NCBI GenBank assembly: GCA_012840395.1
Contig: DULL01000009.1
Location: forward strand, 1 to 41,464
Direction of reading: 5' to 3'
Source of the DNA: Clostridiaceae bacterium
GTDB taxonomy: Bacteria > Bacillota > Clostridia > Acetivibrionales > DULL01
Length of the DNA stretch: 41,464 nucleotides
The notes under the pieces were generated by a model that saw only the letters and a list, made by a program, of their open reading frames with translations, did not search any database and was not told where the DNA came from. Shown here piece after piece: positions 1-8,454 of this stretch (positions are counted from its first letter, which is position 1; each line of letters opens with the position of its first letter). A program made the position numbers and the translations under genes.

Positions 1-764
1 AGGCTCGGGGAAACTCCCAAAATCCTTGCAGCCTGTCTTTGTGTTATCCCTTCTATTCCTTTTATCTCCCGTAATACTTGATTCCTTTCTTTTTTCGGGA
101 GGCTTTTTAGCTGCGCTATTTCAATTTCATTAATTACTTTCAAAATTTCCTGTCTTGCCTCATCATCAGATAATTTGATTTTTTTATTAATGGTATCATC
201 CATGCAGCAGTCATTACTTTCCTGTTCGTTCAATTGCTTGAATTTCTCTCTTGCTAATCTTTCATCTTTAGAGAGAATACTTAATATTAAGGTCTCATCT
301 AATAAGTCCTCAGGATAAACCTTTTCACCATAATAACCAATACAACTGCTCCATTTCCACTGTTCAGCCCGTCTAGCTAACTGTGCTTTCACTGGATTTT
401 GATGAATATATCTTATAACTGTCAGCAAATACCTCTCTGTTTCCACATTTTCGCTTAAAAACCTGTCCTGGAAAAGATGTCCTATAGTCTTGTATTTTTG
501 ATTATAATACCATACATAACTTACACCCAGGCGTTTCATACTTATTGATATGTCTTCGTTTCCCTCTTTTAACAATAAATGAACATGATTATCCATAAGG
601 CACCAACCATGAACTTTCATTTGGGAGATTGTTTTGACCTTTTTAAGGATTTCCAGGAATCTTAACCTATCATTGTTATCATGAAAAATCTCTTGTCTGT
701 TGGCACCTCTTATAATTATGTGATATACTCCAGTTCTACTTTTTTGTCTTGCACAGCGCGGCAT
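1..764 (-). CDS. REP-associated tyrosine transposase (RAYT, Y1/HUH), 3' end cut by window edge
   Basis: This single-strand DNA transposase-like protein is of the IS200/Y1 (HUH) superfamily, and 254 codons are visible. Translating the minus strand from the ATG at 764 gives an N-terminus MPRCARQKSR, then a metal-binding HUH motif in the segment MDNHVHLLL (His60, His62). A block RYIHQNPVKA follows, whose Tyr119 is the probable nucleophile, and WKWSS comes after it. From about residue 205 there is a helix-turn-helix-like tail containing ITQRQAARILGVS. These blocks are typical of RAYT proteins, single-copy domesticated relatives of IS200 that act on short extragenic palindromes. A weak RBS (GGTG) precedes the start. 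No IS ends are visible. The gene lies next to a cluster of GGGACGGTTCT repeats, its likely substrate (inference). The frame is open to the window edge, so integrity of the 3' end is unknown. Confidence 0.88.
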   Translation of the reverse strand, partial: MPRCARQKSRTGVYHIIIRGANRQEIFHDNNDRLRFLEILKKVKTISQMKVHGWCLMDNHVHLLLKEGNEDISISMKRLGVSYVWYYNQKYKTIGHLFQDRFLSENVETERYLLTVIRYIHQNPVKAQLARRAEQWKWSSCIGYYGEKVYPEDLLDETLILSILSKDERLAREKFKQLNEQESNDCCMDDTINKKIKLSDDEARQEILKVINEIEIAQLKSLPKKERNQVLREIKGIEGITQRQAARILGVSPS

Positions 765-951
765 ATTTTCACCATTTATATCTATTTTTATTATATTTTA
801 CCAAATAAAAATAATTGAAGCAAGAGAAATGTCATTTTTTGTCCTTTTGTTTCCTTTATTATGTGTTTTGCAGAAACATGAGAATAGTCTTTCTGGCTGC
901 ATTCAATTAGAACAGTCATTTTCATTCCATTATTCTCAGATTCGCTGCATC

Positions 952-1050
952 TGAAGCAGAAGAACCGTCCCCATGCTTCGCCCATGCTTCATGGAAGCAG
1001 AAGAACCGTCCCCACGCTTCCGGAGAACCGTCCCTCTGCTTCACCTCTGC
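952..1050. repeat. Cluster of three GGGACGGTTCT-type extragenic repeats
   Basis: AGAACCGTCCC occurs at 961-971, 1002-1012 and 1024-1034, all in the same orientation. Each core is followed by a GCTTC-type pentamer and the first two are preceded by GAAGCAGA, so a unit can be drawn as GAAGC...core...GCTTC, a short stem enclosing the core. Extra GCTTC copies (as in CCCATGCTTC) look like partial duplications. The cluster starts about 190 nt upstream of the RAYT gene. Confidence 0.85.
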
Positions 1051-1074
1051 TTCAGAGCAGCCATCTGTTTATTT

Positions 1075-1116
1075 GACAAAACAAAACCAGCGAGTAAACT
1101 GATATTCACCCGCTGG
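1075..1116 (-). terminator. Rho-independent terminator, probably of ppdK
   Basis: Read on the minus strand, CCAGCGGGT (1116-1108) pairs with ACTCGCTGG (1095-1087) apart from one mismatch, with a 12-nt loop, and is followed by TTTTGTTTTG. It lies about 220 nt beyond the ppdK stop, with a repeat cluster in between, which suggests the repeats entered the 3' untranslated region. Confidence 0.6.
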
Positions 1117-1245
1117 AAAAATATTGCGCTATTTTATTCTACTAGAGTCCCACCCCAAATATTGGCGTAGAGCTGAAAATGACAACTCCATCTCCTCGTA
1201 TTTCACTGATACTCTAGGCTATGGACTAAGCTCTAGTGAATTTGG

Positions 1246-1325
1246 AAGCAAGAGAACCGTCCCCGTGCTTCAGGAGAACCGTCCCTTTGCTTCGAACCGT
1301 CCCCATGCTTCAGGGACCTGTCCAC
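1246..1325. repeat. Second cluster of three GGGACGGTTCT-type repeats
   Basis: AGAACCGTCCC lies at 1253-1263 and 1275-1285, and GAACCGTCCCC at 1294-1304, all in the same orientation as the cluster at 952-1050. The first unit is bounded by GAAGCA on the left and TGCTTC on the right. The last runs into a degenerate GGGACCTGTCC. The cluster ends about 12 nt beyond the ppdK stop codon. Confidence 0.85.
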
Positions 1326-1336
1326 ATGTCCTATTG

Positions 1337-3964
1337 TTATCTCGGGTTCTTTACCTGGGCTTGTGCGGCTGCAAGCCTTGCAATAGGTACTCTGAAAGGT
1401 GAGCAGGATACATAGTCAAGCCCTACTTTATGGCAGAACTCAACTGAAGAAGGATCTCCTCCATGCTCTCCACAAATACCTAATTTAATATTTGATCTTG
1501 TCTTTTTACCCTTTTCAACAGCTATCCTTACAAATTCTCCTACGCCGGTCTGGTCAAGCTTGGCAAAAGGATCAAAGTCATAGATCTTCTTATTGTAGTA
1601 TTCTTCAAGGAATTTATCTGCATCATCACGGCTGAATCCAAAGGTCATCTGTGTAAGGTCATTGGTTCCAAAGGAGAAGAATTCTGCTTCAGTGGCAATT
1701 TCATCAGCTGTAATACATGCCCTTGGTATTTCTATCATTGTACCGACCATGTATTTCAGCTCTACTCCAGCCTTTTCAATTATTTCATTAGCAGTTTTTA
1801 CAACAACGTCCTTAACATATTTCAGCTCTTTTACTTCTCCAACCAAGGGTATCATTATTTCAGGAACAACATTCATGCCCTTTTTATTGACATTTATTGC
1901 AGCTTCAATAATTGCCCTTGTTTGCATTTCAGCTATTTCAGGATAAGTAACCGCAAGACGGCATCCCCTGTGTCCCATCATGGGGTTGAACTCGTGGAGG
2001 GCATCTTTCCTTGCTTTTAACTCTTCAAAGGATACTCCCATTTCTTTCGCAATTTCTGCTATTTCATCATCTTCATGAGGCAGGAATTCATGGAGTGGTG
2101 GATCCAGAAGCCTGATTGTTACAGGATGTCCTTTCATGGCCTCAAATATTGCTTCAAAGTCTCCTCTTTGCATGGGCAGTAATTTATCAAGGGCTTTACG
2201 TCTTTGTTCTTCAGTATGGGATAATATCATTTCCCTTACCGCAGAAATTCTGTCAGCTTCAAAGAACATATGCTCAGTACGGCACAAGCCTATACCTTCT
2301 GCACCAAATTTCAAAGCCTGAGCAGCATCTGCCGGTGTGTCTGCATTTGTCCTTACTTTGAGTTTTCTAATTTCATCAGCCCATCCCATTAATGTTCCAA
2401 AGTATCCTGTCAGCTCAGGATCAACAGTTGGAAGTTTTTCTCCATAAACGTTTCCAGTTGATCCGTCAAGGGAGATCCAGTCGCCTTCCACATATTTATT
2501 ACCATTTTTATCAATAAAATATTTTTCTTCTTCATTTATTCTTATTTCGCTACAACCTGCTACACAGCAAGTACCCATACCTCGGGCAACAACAGCGGCA
2601 TGTGAGGTCATGCCTCCACGGCCTGTGAGAATACCCTGGGATACATGCATGCCTTCAATGTCTTCAGGTGAAGTTTCAAGTCTTACCAGTATAACTTTTT
2701 CTTCGCCGTTCTTAAACGCTTCTGCTGCGTCTTCAGCTGTAAAATAGATTTTGCCTGTAGCAGCTCCCGGGGAAGCAGGCAAACCTTTAGCAATCGGTTT
2801 CGCAGCTTTTAAAGCCTGTGGTTCAAAGTTTGGATGGAGTAATGAATCCAGCTGCTTAGGTTCAACTTTCAGAACAGCCTCTTCTTTTGTAATCATCCCT
2901 TCATTTACCAGGTCAACAGCTATTTTAAGAGCAGCTGCAGCTGTTCTCTTGCCGTTTCTGGTCTGCAGCATGAAGAGTTTGCCTCTTTCAATGGTAAATT
3001 CCATATCCTGCATATCCCTGTAGTGCTTTTCAAGTTTTTCAGCTATCTCAACAAACTGATTATATACATCAGGCATTACTTCTTTTAACTGATCAATGCT
3101 CTGAGGGGTTCTTATACCGGCAACTACGTCCTCACCCTGTGCGTTCATAAGGAATTCTCCATAAAGCTTCTTTTCGCCTGTGGCAGGATTCCTTGTAAAT
3201 GCAACACCTGTACCGGAGTCATTGCCCATGTTTCCATAAACCATTTCCTGCACGTTAACTGCAGTACCCCAGTCACTGGGTATGTCATTGAGCCTTCTGT
3301 ATACAATTGCTCTGGGATTGTCCCAGGACCTGAAAACTGCCTTCACAGCTTCCATAAGCTGTACTCTTGGATTCTGAGGGAATTCTTCCCCTTTTTCTTC
3401 TTTATATAGCTTCTTGTATTCTTCAACAATTTCTTTAAGATGTTCAGCTGTTAAGTCAGTATCTTGCTTAGCTCCATATTTTTCTTTAACGCTGTCCATG
3501 ATCTTCTCAAATTTTGCCTTTTCAATATCCATTACAACATCGCTGAACATCTGGATGAATCTTCTATAGCTGTCATATGCAAATCTTTCATTATTTGTAA
3601 GTATGCCCAAGCCTACAACAACTTCATCATTAAGTCCCAGATTCAGAATTGTATCCATCATTCCAGGCATTGAAGCCCTTGCTCCGGAGCGGACTGATAC
3701 TAAGAATGGATTGCTTGGATCACCGAATTTTTTGCCAACTATTTGTTCTGTCTTTGCCAATGCTGCATATATTTCGTCTTCTATATCTTTTGCTATTATC
3801 TTTCCATCTTTATAATATCTGGTACAAGCCTCTGTTGTAACTGTAAATCCTCTTGGCACCGGCAAGCCTAATCCTGTCATTTCTGCCAGGTTAGCACCCT
3901 TTCCGCCAAGTAAATCTCTCATGGAAGCATTACCTTCGCTAAATAAATAAACGTATTTTGCCAT
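1337..3964 (-). CDS. ppdK: Pyruvate, phosphate dikinase
   Basis: This cytoplasmic enzyme interconverts pyruvate + ATP + phosphate and phosphoenolpyruvate + AMP + PPi. In many clostridia it works in glycolysis in place of, or beside, pyruvate kinase. The protein has 875 residues, the normal length. An N-terminal ATP-grasp domain begins MAKYVYLFSEGN. The phosphohistidine swivelling domain carries GRGGMTSHAAVVARG with His455, and the C-terminal PEP/pyruvate barrel ends with GICGEHGGDP containing Cys831. His455 and Cys831 are the numbers of the catalytic residues in the Clostridium symbiosum enzyme. The ATG at 3964 has a clear AGGAGG 7 nt upstream. It lies 79 nt after glyS and may be read from the same transcript. 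No frameshift or missing catalytic residue is seen. Confidence 0.98.
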   Translation of the reverse strand: MAKYVYLFSEGNASMRDLLGGKGANLAEMTGLGLPVPRGFTVTTEACTRYYKDGKIIAKDIEDEIYAALAKTEQIVGKKFGDPSNPFLVSVRSGARASMPGMMDTILNLGLNDEVVVGLGILTNNERFAYDSYRRFIQMFSDVVMDIEKAKFEKIMDSVKEKYGAKQDTDLTAEHLKEIVEEYKKLYKEEKGEEFPQNPRVQLMEAVKAVFRSWDNPRAIVYRRLNDIPSDWGTAVNVQEMVYGNMGNDSGTGVAFTRNPATGEKKLYGEFLMNAQGEDVVAGIRTPQSIDQLKEVMPDVYNQFVEIAEKLEKHYRDMQDMEFTIERGKLFMLQTRNGKRTAAAALKIAVDLVNEGMITKEEAVLKVEPKQLDSLLHPNFEPQALKAAKPIAKGLPASPGAATGKIYFTAEDAAEAFKNGEEKVILVRLETSPEDIEGMHVSQGILTGRGGMTSHAAVVARGMGTCCVAGCSEIRINEEEKYFIDKNGNKYVEGDWISLDGSTGNVYGEKLPTVDPELTGYFGTLMGWADEIRKLKVRTNADTPADAAQALKFGAEGIGLCRTEHMFFEADRISAVREMILSHTEEQRRKALDKLLPMQRGDFEAIFEAMKGHPVTIRLLDPPLHEFLPHEDDEIAEIAKEMGVSFEELKARKDALHEFNPMMGHRGCRLAVTYPEIAEMQTRAIIEAAINVNKKGMNVVPEIMIPLVGEVKELKYVKDVVVKTANEIIEKAGVELKYMVGTMIEIPRACITADEIATEAEFFSFGTNDLTQMTFGFSRDDADKFLEEYYNKKIYDFDPFAKLDQTGVGEFVRIAVEKGKKTRSNIKLGICGEHGGDPSSVEFCHKVGLDYVSCSPFRVPIARLAAAQAQVKNPR

Positions 3965-4043
3965 AATATACCTCCTTATAATGTAATTTTCTATATATAA
4001 GCTTTCCGCAAGTTTATAGGAAAGGCTATCAGTAACTTAAAAA

Positions 4044-5432
4044 TTAAAAATCAAACTTACCTTCAAAATATTCGTTTAAACCATCGATAGGAATTCGTAC
4101 CTGTTGCATAGAGTCTCTTTCCCTTATAGTCACACATTTATCATTCAGAGAATCAAAATCAAAGGTTATGCAGTACGGAGTGCCTATTTCATCCTGTCTT
4201 CTGTAACGTTTGCCTATACTGCCTGTTTCGTCGTACTCACATACATATTTCTTTATCAGCATTTCATATATTTTATAGGTCTCTTCACCCAGCTTTTTGG
4301 ATAAAGGAAGTAAGGCAATTTTTACAGGTGCCAGTGCGGGATGTAAGCGGAGAACGTTTCTAACATCCCCTTCTGCTATTTCCTCTTCGTCATAGGCATC
4401 ACAGAGAAATGCCAGGACTAACCTGTCAACTCCTACTGAAGGTTCAACACAATAAGGTATGTATTTTTCATTGGTGGCAGGATCAAAATAGGACAAGTCT
4501 TCTTTTGAATGTTCCATATGCTGCTTCAGGTCATAATCAGTCCTGTCGGCAATGCCCCATAATTCTCCCCATCCAAAGGGAAATTTGAATTCTATATCTG
4601 TTGTGGCATTACTGTAGTGGGACAGTTCTTCCTTGCTGTGATCTCTCATTTTTACATTATCTTTATTTAAGCCAAGGCTTATAAGCCAGTTATAGCAAAA
4701 TTCCTTCCAGTAACTAAACCATTCCAGGTCAGTGCCTGGCTGGCAGAAGAATTCAAGTTCCATTTGTTCAAATTCTCTGGTTCTGAATATAAAGTTTCCT
4801 GGAGTTATTTCATTTCTGAAGGATTTCCCTATTTGACCTATTCCCATGGGTATTTTTTTTCTTGTTGTCCTTAACACATTCTTAAAGTTAACAAATATCC
4901 CCTGAGCAGTTTCTGGCCTTAGGTATATCTCTGACTTGGAATCTTCGGTAACACCCTGGAATGTTTTAAACATAAGGTTAAACTGCCTGATATCGGTAAA
5001 GTTTGTCTTACCGCAGGAGGGGCATGTTACTTTGTTTTCAACTATGTACTCTACCAACTGTTTATTTGTCCATCCGTCTACTGAAATCTCCTTGCCAACG
5101 CTTTTATTCCAGTCTTCAATCATCTTGTCGGCTCTGTGCCTGGTCTTGCATTCCTTACAGTCTATCAGCGGATCACTGAAGCTGCCTACATGTCCTGAAG
5201 CAACCCACACTTGAGGATTCATAAGTATTGCACAGTCAACACCTACATTATATGGGTTCTCTTGTATAAATTTTTTCCACCAGGCCTTTTTTACATTGTT
5301 TTTAAGTTCTACTCCCAGGGGCCCGTAATCCCAGGAATTTGCAAGACCGCCGTATATATCTGAACCGGGATAAATAAACCCCCTGTTTTTAGTTAAAGAT
5401 ACAATTTTTTCCATAGTTTTTTCAACAGCCAT
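4044..5432 (-). CDS. glyS: Glycyl-tRNA synthetase, single-chain (dimeric) type
   Basis: This class II aminoacyl-tRNA synthetase charges tRNA-Gly. The 462-residue protein is the archaeal/eukaryotic-like homodimeric form, not the two-gene alpha/beta enzyme. An N-terminal [12 protein letters not shown] segment is followed by a zinc-type insertion with C92xxC95 and C137xxC140. Motif 2 contains SFRNEITPG after LRPETAQG (171-178), motif 3 contains GVDRLVLA, and the C-terminal anticodon-binding domain starts near [11 protein letters not shown]. The ATG at 5432 follows a purine-rich GGAAGAGG. It sits 39 nt downstream of rpoZ, an attachment to the gmk-rpoZ cluster that suggests co-transcription. No T-box was recognised upstream. 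Confidence 0.97.
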   Translation of the reverse strand: MAVEKTMEKIVSLTKNRGFIYPGSDIYGGLANSWDYGPLGVELKNNVKKAWWKKFIQENPYNVGVDCAILMNPQVWVASGHVGSFSDPLIDCKECKTRHRADKMIEDWNKSVGKEISVDGWTNKQLVEYIVENKVTCPSCGKTNFTDIRQFNLMFKTFQGVTEDSKSEIYLRPETAQGIFVNFKNVLRTTRKKIPMGIGQIGKSFRNEITPGNFIFRTREFEQMELEFFCQPGTDLEWFSYWKEFCYNWLISLGLNKDNVKMRDHSKEELSHYSNATTDIEFKFPFGWGELWGIADRTDYDLKQHMEHSKEDLSYFDPATNEKYIPYCVEPSVGVDRLVLAFLCDAYDEEEIAEGDVRNVLRLHPALAPVKIALLPLSKKLGEETYKIYEMLIKKYVCEYDETGSIGKRYRRQDEIGTPYCITFDFDSLNDKCVTIRERDSMQQVRIPIDGLNEYFEGKFDF

Positions 5433-5471
5433 TTCCTCTTCCGACCTTTCTTTATAAACCTATTTAATGCC

Positions 5472-5678
5472 TCATTTAATGCCGCTTTTGGTGCGAATAT
5501 AATGTATTTTGTTTTCATTAACCTCATGAATTGCAACTGTAACCGGTTTATCCGCATTGACATTTGTAAGCTTTGGAGCGCCATCATTTAGCTGTCTTGC
5601 CCTCTTTGCCACAGCAACTACCAATGTAAACCGGCTGTCCATGTTCTTCATAAGTGAACTTATAGAAGGATATATCAT
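5472..5678 (-). CDS. rpoZ: RNA polymerase omega subunit
   Basis: This small subunit supports folding and assembly of the RNA polymerase beta' subunit. The 68-residue protein starts MIYPSISSLM and contains the omega signature around SRFTLVVAVAKRARQL. Length and motif fit the family. The start at 5678 has AAGGAG about 12 nt upstream and is 9 nt after the gmk stop. The order yicC-remA-gmk-rpoZ is the standard Firmicutes arrangement and supports the call for such a short protein. Confidence 0.95.
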   Translation of the reverse strand: MIYPSISSLMKNMDSRFTLVVAVAKRARQLNDGAPKLTNVNADKPVTVAIHEVNENKIHYIRTKSGIK

Positions 5679-5687
5679 TATTAATTA

Positions 5688-6305
5688 TCACTCCTTATTG
5701 ACCAACCCTAATTTCAATAATATATCTTTATTTCTTTTAACTGTCAATTTTTCTGCTTCAATTATTTTAATAATTTTTTCAGCTGATAAATTAATATCAT
5801 CATTTATCACAACATAATCATAATCATAAAAATATGTAACTTCCTTCTTTGCCTTTTCAAGGCGCTTTTCAATAACATCCCTGCCTTCTGTTCCTCTTCC
5901 GACTATTCTGGCTTCCAGTTCACCAAATGAAGGAGGTAGAATAAATATTGATACACAGTCCGGATACTGTTTTTTAATATTTGCAGCCCCTTCAACTTCC
6001 ACTTCAAGTATAATATCATATCCTTCCTTCAAAGAACTTTCCACGTAATCCCTGGGAGTACCATACAGGTTGTTGCAATACTCAACCCATTCTATAAGCT
6101 GGTTGTCATCTATTAAACGCTTAAATTCCTCCTCAGTCTTAAAAAAATAGCTTTTTCCTTCTATTTCACCTTCTCGTGGTTTTCTGGTGGTAGCTGATAC
6201 TGAAAACCTCACACTATTATACTTTTCCTTCAGTTGTTTCAAAACAGTGCTTTTGCCTGTTCCTGAAGGCGCAGATATTACTATTAGCAATCCACCATTT
6301 GACAT
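5688..6305 (-). CDS. gmk: Guanylate kinase
   Basis: It phosphorylates GMP (and dGMP) to GDP with ATP, an essential step in GTP and (p)ppGpp supply. The P-loop SAPSGTGKST lies near the N-terminus, followed by SATTRKPREGE and the GMP-binding segment GKSYFF...EWVEY. I place the start at 6305 (MSNGGLLIVI, 205 residues) because AGGAG lies about 7 nt upstream of it; the frame is open 11 codons further, but that extension contains the RBS. It is packed between remA (54 nt) and rpoZ (9 nt) in one operon. Confidence 0.97.
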   Translation of the reverse strand: MSNGGLLIVISAPSGTGKSTVLKQLKEKYNSVRFSVSATTRKPREGEIEGKSYFFKTEEEFKRLIDDNQLIEWVEYCNNLYGTPRDYVESSLKEGYDIILEVEVEGAANIKKQYPDCVSIFILPPSFGELEARIVGRGTEGRDVIEKRLEKAKKEVTYFYDYDYVVINDDINLSAEKIIKIIEAEKLTVKRNKDILLKLGLVNKE

Positions 6306-6359
6306 TTTTGTATCTCCTCTTAACAGCCTTTTCCGCAATTGTTTACTTTTTATTTTTCA

Positions 6360-6641
6360 TTACTGGATATCTTCTTCTTCGTCTTCTGCTTCTTCAATAA
6401 CTGTTTCCTTGCTGCTAAGCCTATGGGCTACAGTCTCAGGCTGAACGGCAGACAATATTATGTGGTCGCTGTCTGTAATTATAACAGCCCTGGTTCTTCT
6501 GCCGTATGTGGCATCTATTAGCATGCCCCTGTCTCTGGCCTCCTGGATTATTCTTTTGATAGGAGCTGATTCCGGGCTGACTATGGCAATTAGCCTGTTC
6601 GCGGAAACAATATTCCCAAAGCCTATATTTATCAGTTTCAT
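6360..6641 (-). CDS. remA: RemA-family (DUF370) DNA-binding regulator
   Basis: RemA-family proteins are small DNA-binding proteins. In Bacillus subtilis RemA activates biofilm matrix and osmoprotection genes. The 93-residue protein begins [10 protein letters not shown] and has the family core [18 protein letters not shown] and [12 protein letters not shown]. It ends in a very acidic tail (about 14 residues rich in Glu/Asp) longer than the core needs. The ATG at 6641 is preferred over an in-frame TTG one codon earlier because AGGAGG is spaced 7 nt from it. Its place between yicC and gmk is typical. The regulatory targets in this organism cannot be read from the window. Confidence 0.92.
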   Translation of the reverse strand: MKLINIGFGNIVSANRLIAIVSPESAPIKRIIQEARDRGMLIDATYGRRTRAVIITDSDHIILSAVQPETVAHRLSSKETVIEEAEDEEEDIQ

Positions 6642-6653
6642 CAATATACCTCC

Positions 6654-7532
6654 TTATTCTATATTTTGTACCTGTTCTCTCATCTTCTCAATTTCACTTT
6701 TTAATTCAATAATGTTTTTTGTAATTTCAAGATCATTCGCTTTTGAGCCTATTGTATTTACTTCTCTGTTAATCTCCTGTATTAGAAAATCCAGCTTCCT
6801 TCCAACAGGCTGTTCCATATTTAGTGTGTCCACAAACTGGTGCATATGGCTTCTTAGTCTTACCAATTCTTCATCAATGCTGCATCTGTCGGCAAAGAAA
6901 GCTACCTCTGTCGCAATTCTGGACTCATCAATAGTTTGCTGCTCTAACAGCTCTTTTATCCTGTTTTCTAATTTGATTTTATATTCTTTTACTACTTCAG
7001 GAGCCCTTAAGGTAATTCGGTCTATAGTTGACTCAAGACTTTCGGCTTTTTGAATAAGGTCTTTTTTCAAAGTTTCTCCCTCTTGTTCCCTCATTTTTAT
7101 AAGGGCATCAAGAGCGTTTTGCACTGCCACTTGTAATACACTCCATATTGCTTCTTCGTCTTCCTGAACATTTTCTACACGAAATACCTCAGGGAATTGG
7201 GATATTAAAGATACGGATATATCATCTTTCAAGCCGTATTTATCTCTAAGTTTTTTAACAGCTTCCATATATGAAGCTGCCACCGCCTCATCAAGAAATA
7301 TCAATTTTGATGTCTCGGTTAAACTTTTATATAATATGTACACATCAATTTTGCCTCTTGACAGGTTTTTGCTAATCAAATCCCTCACTTTGTCTTCGAG
7401 AAACATAATATTTCTCGGCATTTTAATAAATATGTCAGTATACCTGTGATTAACCGTTTTAATTTCAACCTGAAATTCGCGTCCATCCTGCTGGTAAATG
7501 CATCTTCCAAATCCAGTCATACTTCTGATCAT
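6654..7532 (-). CDS. yicC: YicC/YloC-family endoribonuclease
   Basis: This family was long known as stress-induced protein YicC. Characterised members act as endoribonucleases, in E. coli on the small RNA RyhB. The 292-residue protein starts MIRSMTGFG, the family hallmark, has KTVNHRYTDI near residue 30, and ends with the conserved DUF1732 block containing RKLDFLIQEINREVNTIGSKA. A coiled-coil-like middle is visible around the REQEGETLKKD segment. It heads the yicC-remA-gmk-rpoZ operon. The ATG at 7532 follows GAGG about 10 nt upstream. Function beyond the family assignment is inference. Confidence 0.93.
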   Translation of the reverse strand: MIRSMTGFGRCIYQQDGREFQVEIKTVNHRYTDIFIKMPRNIMFLEDKVRDLISKNLSRGKIDVYILYKSLTETSKLIFLDEAVAASYMEAVKKLRDKYGLKDDISVSLISQFPEVFRVENVQEDEEAIWSVLQVAVQNALDALIKMREQEGETLKKDLIQKAESLESTIDRITLRAPEVVKEYKIKLENRIKELLEQQTIDESRIATEVAFFADRCSIDEELVRLRSHMHQFVDTLNMEQPVGRKLDFLIQEINREVNTIGSKANDLEITKNIIELKSEIEKMREQVQNIE

Positions 7533-7588
7533 TAATTATCATCCTCTGCAACAAACTCGCGGGTATTTCTGTTAAATATCTGTTAAGT

Positions 7589-7594
7589 ATTATA
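7589..7594 (-). promoter_or_regulatory. Probable -10 box upstream of yicC
   Basis: A perfect TATAAT reads on the minus strand about 57 nt upstream of the yicC start, in the 160-nt gap after rsmE. The sequence at the expected -35 position is T-rich but poor, so the promoter is only suggested. Confidence 0.4.
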
Positions 7595-7692
7595 ACACAA
7601 TTTTTCTGTTTTAAAAGCTAATATTTGTAATTATTCTATATTTAATTACGATTTACTCAGTTTTTCTTTATATTACTGTCCAATCCGGATAA

Positions 7693-8454
7693 TCAGCTTT
7701 TTCCTCCCATATCACCCAGTTCATACATTATAATTGACAATACTGCTGCGCCGGCTGTTTCAGTCCTCAAAATCCTGGGGCCAAGTGAAACAGGTTTTAT
7801 CCCCATTGAGCATGCCTTCATGACTTCTTCCTTTTCAAATCCCCCTTCAGGTCCAATAAAAACTGATATATTCTTTATTCTATTATTTATTCCGCCACCG
7901 GTTAAATATTTTTTAATACCTACAGAGGTTTCTTCTTCGTATGGTATGAGGGATAAGTCAGAACCAGCGGAGTGTTCAAGTGCTTCTTCAAACTGCATGG
8001 GATAGCCTATCTCAGGTATAATACCCCTGTTGCACTGCTTGGCAGCTTCCAGGGAAATTTTTCTCCATCTTAAAACTTTTTTATCCTTATCCCTTGGACT
8101 TTCAAATCTGACAATTGTTCTGCAGGTAATTACAGGCACAATTTTTGCAGCGCCGAGTTCCACGCATTTTTGTATCACCATATCCATCTTGTCACCTTTT
8201 GGAATACCCTGATAAAGGGTAAAATTTAAAGGTGGCTCGGTGTTGCTTTTTTCGGAGCTTATTATTTCAGTATATATACTGCTTGGCTCCAATTGCTGTA
8301 TCTTTACTGTGTAATCTGTACCTGCCCCGTCACATACCTCAATAATGTCACCTTTTTTAAGACGTAAAACATTTTTTATATGATTAACATCTCCGCCCTT
8401 TATAACTATATGGTCAGAATGGATGTTTTCCTTTTCTACAAAGAACCTTGACAT
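7693..8454 (-). CDS. rsmE: 16S rRNA (uracil-1498-N3)-methyltransferase
   Basis: This SPOUT-class methyltransferase modifies U1498 of 16S rRNA with S-adenosylmethionine. An N-terminal PUA-like domain begins MSRFFVEK and contains VLRLKKGD. The C-terminal knot carries FIGPEGGFEKEEV and SLGPRILRTETAGAA, the SAM-binding signature. I chose the ATG at 8454 (253 residues) to match the usual family N-terminus. A GTG at 8475 is in frame, but its purine stretch lies too close to it. The gene overlaps the end of prmA by 19 nt, so translation is probably coupled. It is the last gene of the chaperone operon. Confidence 0.95.
   Translation of the reverse strand: MSRFFVEKENIHSDHIVIKGGDVNHIKNVLRLKKGDIIEVCDGAGTDYTVKIQQLEPSSIYTEIISSEKSNTEPPLNFTLYQGIPKGDKMDMVIQKCVELGAAKIVPVITCRTIVRFESPRDKDKKVLRWRKISLEAAKQCNRGIIPEIGYPMQFEEALEHSAGSDLSLIPYEEETSVGIKKYLTGGGINNRIKNISVFIGPEGGFEKEEVMKACSMGIKPVSLGPRILRTETAGAAVLSIIMYELGDMGGKS

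Larger units (their letters stand above)
765..1336. other. Gene-free 572-nt interval between RAYT and ppdK, rich in short repeats
   Basis: No believable gene is present. The interval holds the RAYT upstream region, two clusters of AGAACCGTCCC units (952-1050 and 1246-1325), the probable ppdK terminator (1075-1116), and about 130 nt of unassigned sequence in which TACTAGAG (1139-1146) and CTCTAGTG (1231-1238) form a near inverted repeat. Short frames on either strand here translate the repeats and have no protein-like character. Confidence 0.7.

Noticed and set aside
952-1325. Possible CRISPR array from regularly repeated AGAACCGTCCC
   Set aside because: Distances between copies vary from about 20 to over 200 nt, there are no spacers of equal length, and no cas genes are in the window.
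791-1402. Short reading frames on both strands across the RAYT-ppdK gap
   Set aside because: They translate the AGAACCGTCCC/GAAGC repeats and the terminator, lack ribosome binding sites, and one overlaps the end of ppdK in antisense.
6460-7053. 197-codon plus-strand frame opposite yicC and remA
   Set aside because: It is antisense to two strongly supported genes and its composition (Ser/Ile/Phe-rich) is that expected of a complement frame.
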